44,203 nucleotides of DNA, from the IMG/VR virus record IMGVR_UViG_3300017782_000041, positions 1 through 44,203 of that record. One strand, written 5' to 3'. Under the pieces are notes generated by a model, which saw only the letters and a list, made by a program, of their open reading frames with translations, did not search any database and was not told the DNA's origin. The translations under genes were made by a program, and so were the position numbers. Origin of the DNA: a virus. Below are positions 43,273 to 44,203 of this stretch, piece by piece. How positions within the stretch are numbered: position 1 is the first letter of the stretch; every line of letters begins with the position of its first letter.

Positions 43273-43293
43273 TAAAACTTTACATTTTAACTA

Positions 43294-43322
43294 TTGACAG
43301 GCGCTTAGGCGCCTGTTATAAT
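43294..43322 (+). promoter_or_regulatory. Consensus sigma-70-type promoter with a palindromic spacer
   Basis: TTGACA (43294-43299), a 17-base spacer, TATAAT (43317-43322), then 7 bases to the ATG at 43330. ACAGGCGC (43297-43304) and GCGCCTGT (43309-43316) form a perfect 8-bp inverted repeat with a TTAG loop that fills the spacer. This may be an operator, or a terminator for the late operon overlapping an early promoter. Confidence 0.75.
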
Positions 43323-43329
43323 ATCAAGT

Positions 43330-43674
43330 ATGGAAAATCTAGAATCATATGCTCGCGAAAGATTCGAGCTCAACCGACAAAAACAGACTCTAAAAGAGCA
43401 ACAACAGCAACGGCTCACTGTTACATATAATGGTGGGCTATTCCGTGTGAATATGACACTACTTAACTATTTGTATATGAAAAATGCAAATGCAGGCTTG
43501 TTTAGTCAAAGCACTAAATGTATCTTACCAGATAGTTATGATACACCTATTGAAATTGATTGTATTGAACTTTTAAAAATATGCGAACAGCGGTGGAACG
43601 AAGTATACAATGACTGGTACAACGAATATCAAGAACTAAAAACCAAACGTAAAGCAGGTGACGTTGAAGTCTAA
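43330..43674 (+). CDS. Small hypothetical protein, early-type promoter
   Basis: 114 residues, rich in Gln, Glu, Lys, Tyr and Asn. The first ~30 residues (ESYARERFELNRQKQTLKEQ) are likely a charged helix or short coiled coil. The rest includes VTYNGGLFRVNMTLLNYLYM and a helical C-terminus (WNEVYNDWYNEYQELK). I do not recognise a family. It is driven by a consensus sigma-70-type promoter whose predicted start point is at or next to the ATG; no ribosome site is seen, so translation may be leaderless. The next gene starts inside its last codons. The early-type promoter suggests a role before or apart from particle assembly, despite lying after the tail genes. Confidence 0.7.
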   Translation: MENLESYARERFELNRQKQTLKEQQQQRLTVTYNGGLFRVNMTLLNYLYMKNANAGLFSQSTKCILPDSYDTPIEIDCIELLKICEQRWNEVYNDWYNEYQELKTKRKAGDVEV

Positions 43675-44203
43675 AGGTATACTAATACTCTATAGTGAAA
43701 GCGCACAGTTAGACTATCTACGTCTAAGTGAACTATGCGCACGACTAGCAGAAAAACACCTAGGCTTTCCTAGTACTGTAATTAAACTAGATCCTGTACA
43801 AAAAAACTTCCGCACATTTCGTTACCCCAACGGTGAACTTGAAGGCACAGAATGGAATAACATAGGACGCTACAGTGCCTATGAACTTAGTCCATATAAT
43901 GAAACTTTACTGATTGACAGTGATTATATTGTGCAGTCAAACACACTTGCAAACTATTTAGGCAGTGACCATGATTTTATTTGCCATAATTCAAGTTGGG
44001 ATGTTACAGGTAATGATATATTTAGGCATGACAAGCACATGACACAGAATTGGTTTGAAATGCGTTGGGCAACAGTTGTTTATTTTAAAAAGTCACAACA
44101 CGCAAAGCGTATATTTGATGCATGGAAGATGGTGTATGAAAACTATGCTTACTATGCAGAACTGTTTGGATTTAGTAAGGCACCATTCCGCAACGACTTT
44201 GCA
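43664..44203 (+). CDS. Glycosyltransferase-like protein, partial (runs off right edge)
   Basis: 180 codons to the window edge with no stop. The only possible starts after the in-frame TAA at 43637 are GTG (43658) and TTG (43664); AGG at 43656-43658 favours the TTG. The frame overlaps the previous gene by 11 bases. The N-terminal strand ILILYSESAQLDYLRL, the later LLIDSDYIV with a DxD-like motif (DSD), and the following FICHNSSWDVTGNDIF suggest a nucleotide-sugar transferase-like fold. The segment WATVVYFKKSQHAKRIFDAW also recalls phage glycosyltransferase-like proteins. Substrate unknown. The call rests on the DSD motif and overall pattern, and the C-terminus is missing. Confidence 0.5.
   Translation, partial: MKSKGILILYSESAQLDYLRLSELCARLAEKHLGFPSTVIKLDPVQKNFRTFRYPNGELEGTEWNNIGRYSAYELSPYNETLLIDSDYIVQSNTLANYLGSDHDFICHNSSWDVTGNDIFRHDKHMTQNWFEMRWATVVYFKKSQHAKRIFDAWKMVYENYAYYAELFGFSKAPFRNDFA

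Overview
This window is part of the virion-structure and replication region of a tailed phage with a contractile tail, belonging to the broad group of marine T4-like myoviruses. The evidence is a set of recognisable T4-type proteins: portal gp20, baseplate gp5, gp6, gp25, gp26, gp51 and gp53, a gp48-type tail-tube cap, recombination nucleases gp46/gp47 and the late sigma factor gp55. There are also several repeat-rich fibre proteins of the kind found in cyanophages and pelagiphages. The DNA is AT-rich. I see no photosynthesis gene, tRNA, integrase, insertion sequence or CRISPR array, so the host cannot be fixed from this window; a marine bacterium such as a cyanobacterium or a SAR11-type alphaproteobacterium is plausible.

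Layout. Positions 1-8125 (minus strand) carry a late block: tape-measure-like protein, portal, a fibre, a subtilisin-like structural protein and the start of one more gene. Positions 8203-9317 (plus) carry gp26 and gp51. Positions 9318-9714 form a gene-poor, more GC-rich, hairpin-rich stretch between convergent genes. Positions 9715-13995 (minus) form an early/middle block: gp55, gp47, gp46, a small histone-H1-like protein and a GIY-YIG nuclease. Positions 14075-43272 (plus) form one long late block: gp48, gp53, a 906-residue hub candidate, gp5, gp25, gp6, a 4441-residue giant protein and four further tail or fibre proteins. From 43330 on there is a promoter-driven pair of small genes that runs off the right edge.

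Control. Two promoter classes can be read. Structural genes are preceded by T4-like late motifs with the core ATAAATA. The early/middle genes gp55, gp47 and gp46, and the gene at 43330, have near-consensus sigma-70 promoters. Three of those put the -10 box only 6-7 bases before the ATG, which predicts leaderless mRNAs. The gp55 promoter physically overlaps the late promoter of the opposite tail operon. A long hairpin between gp25 and gp6 holds a late promoter in its loop and buries the gp6 ribosome-binding site in its stem, the same architecture T4 uses to silence late genes on early transcripts. Together these suggest a compact early-to-late switch: sigma-70 makes gp55 and the gp46/47 recombination complex, then gp55-programmed polymerase turns on the tail genes.

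The least explained parts are the 9318-9714 stretch, which may hold a structured RNA, and the 13.3-kb giant gene with an integrin-like beta-propeller embedded in it.
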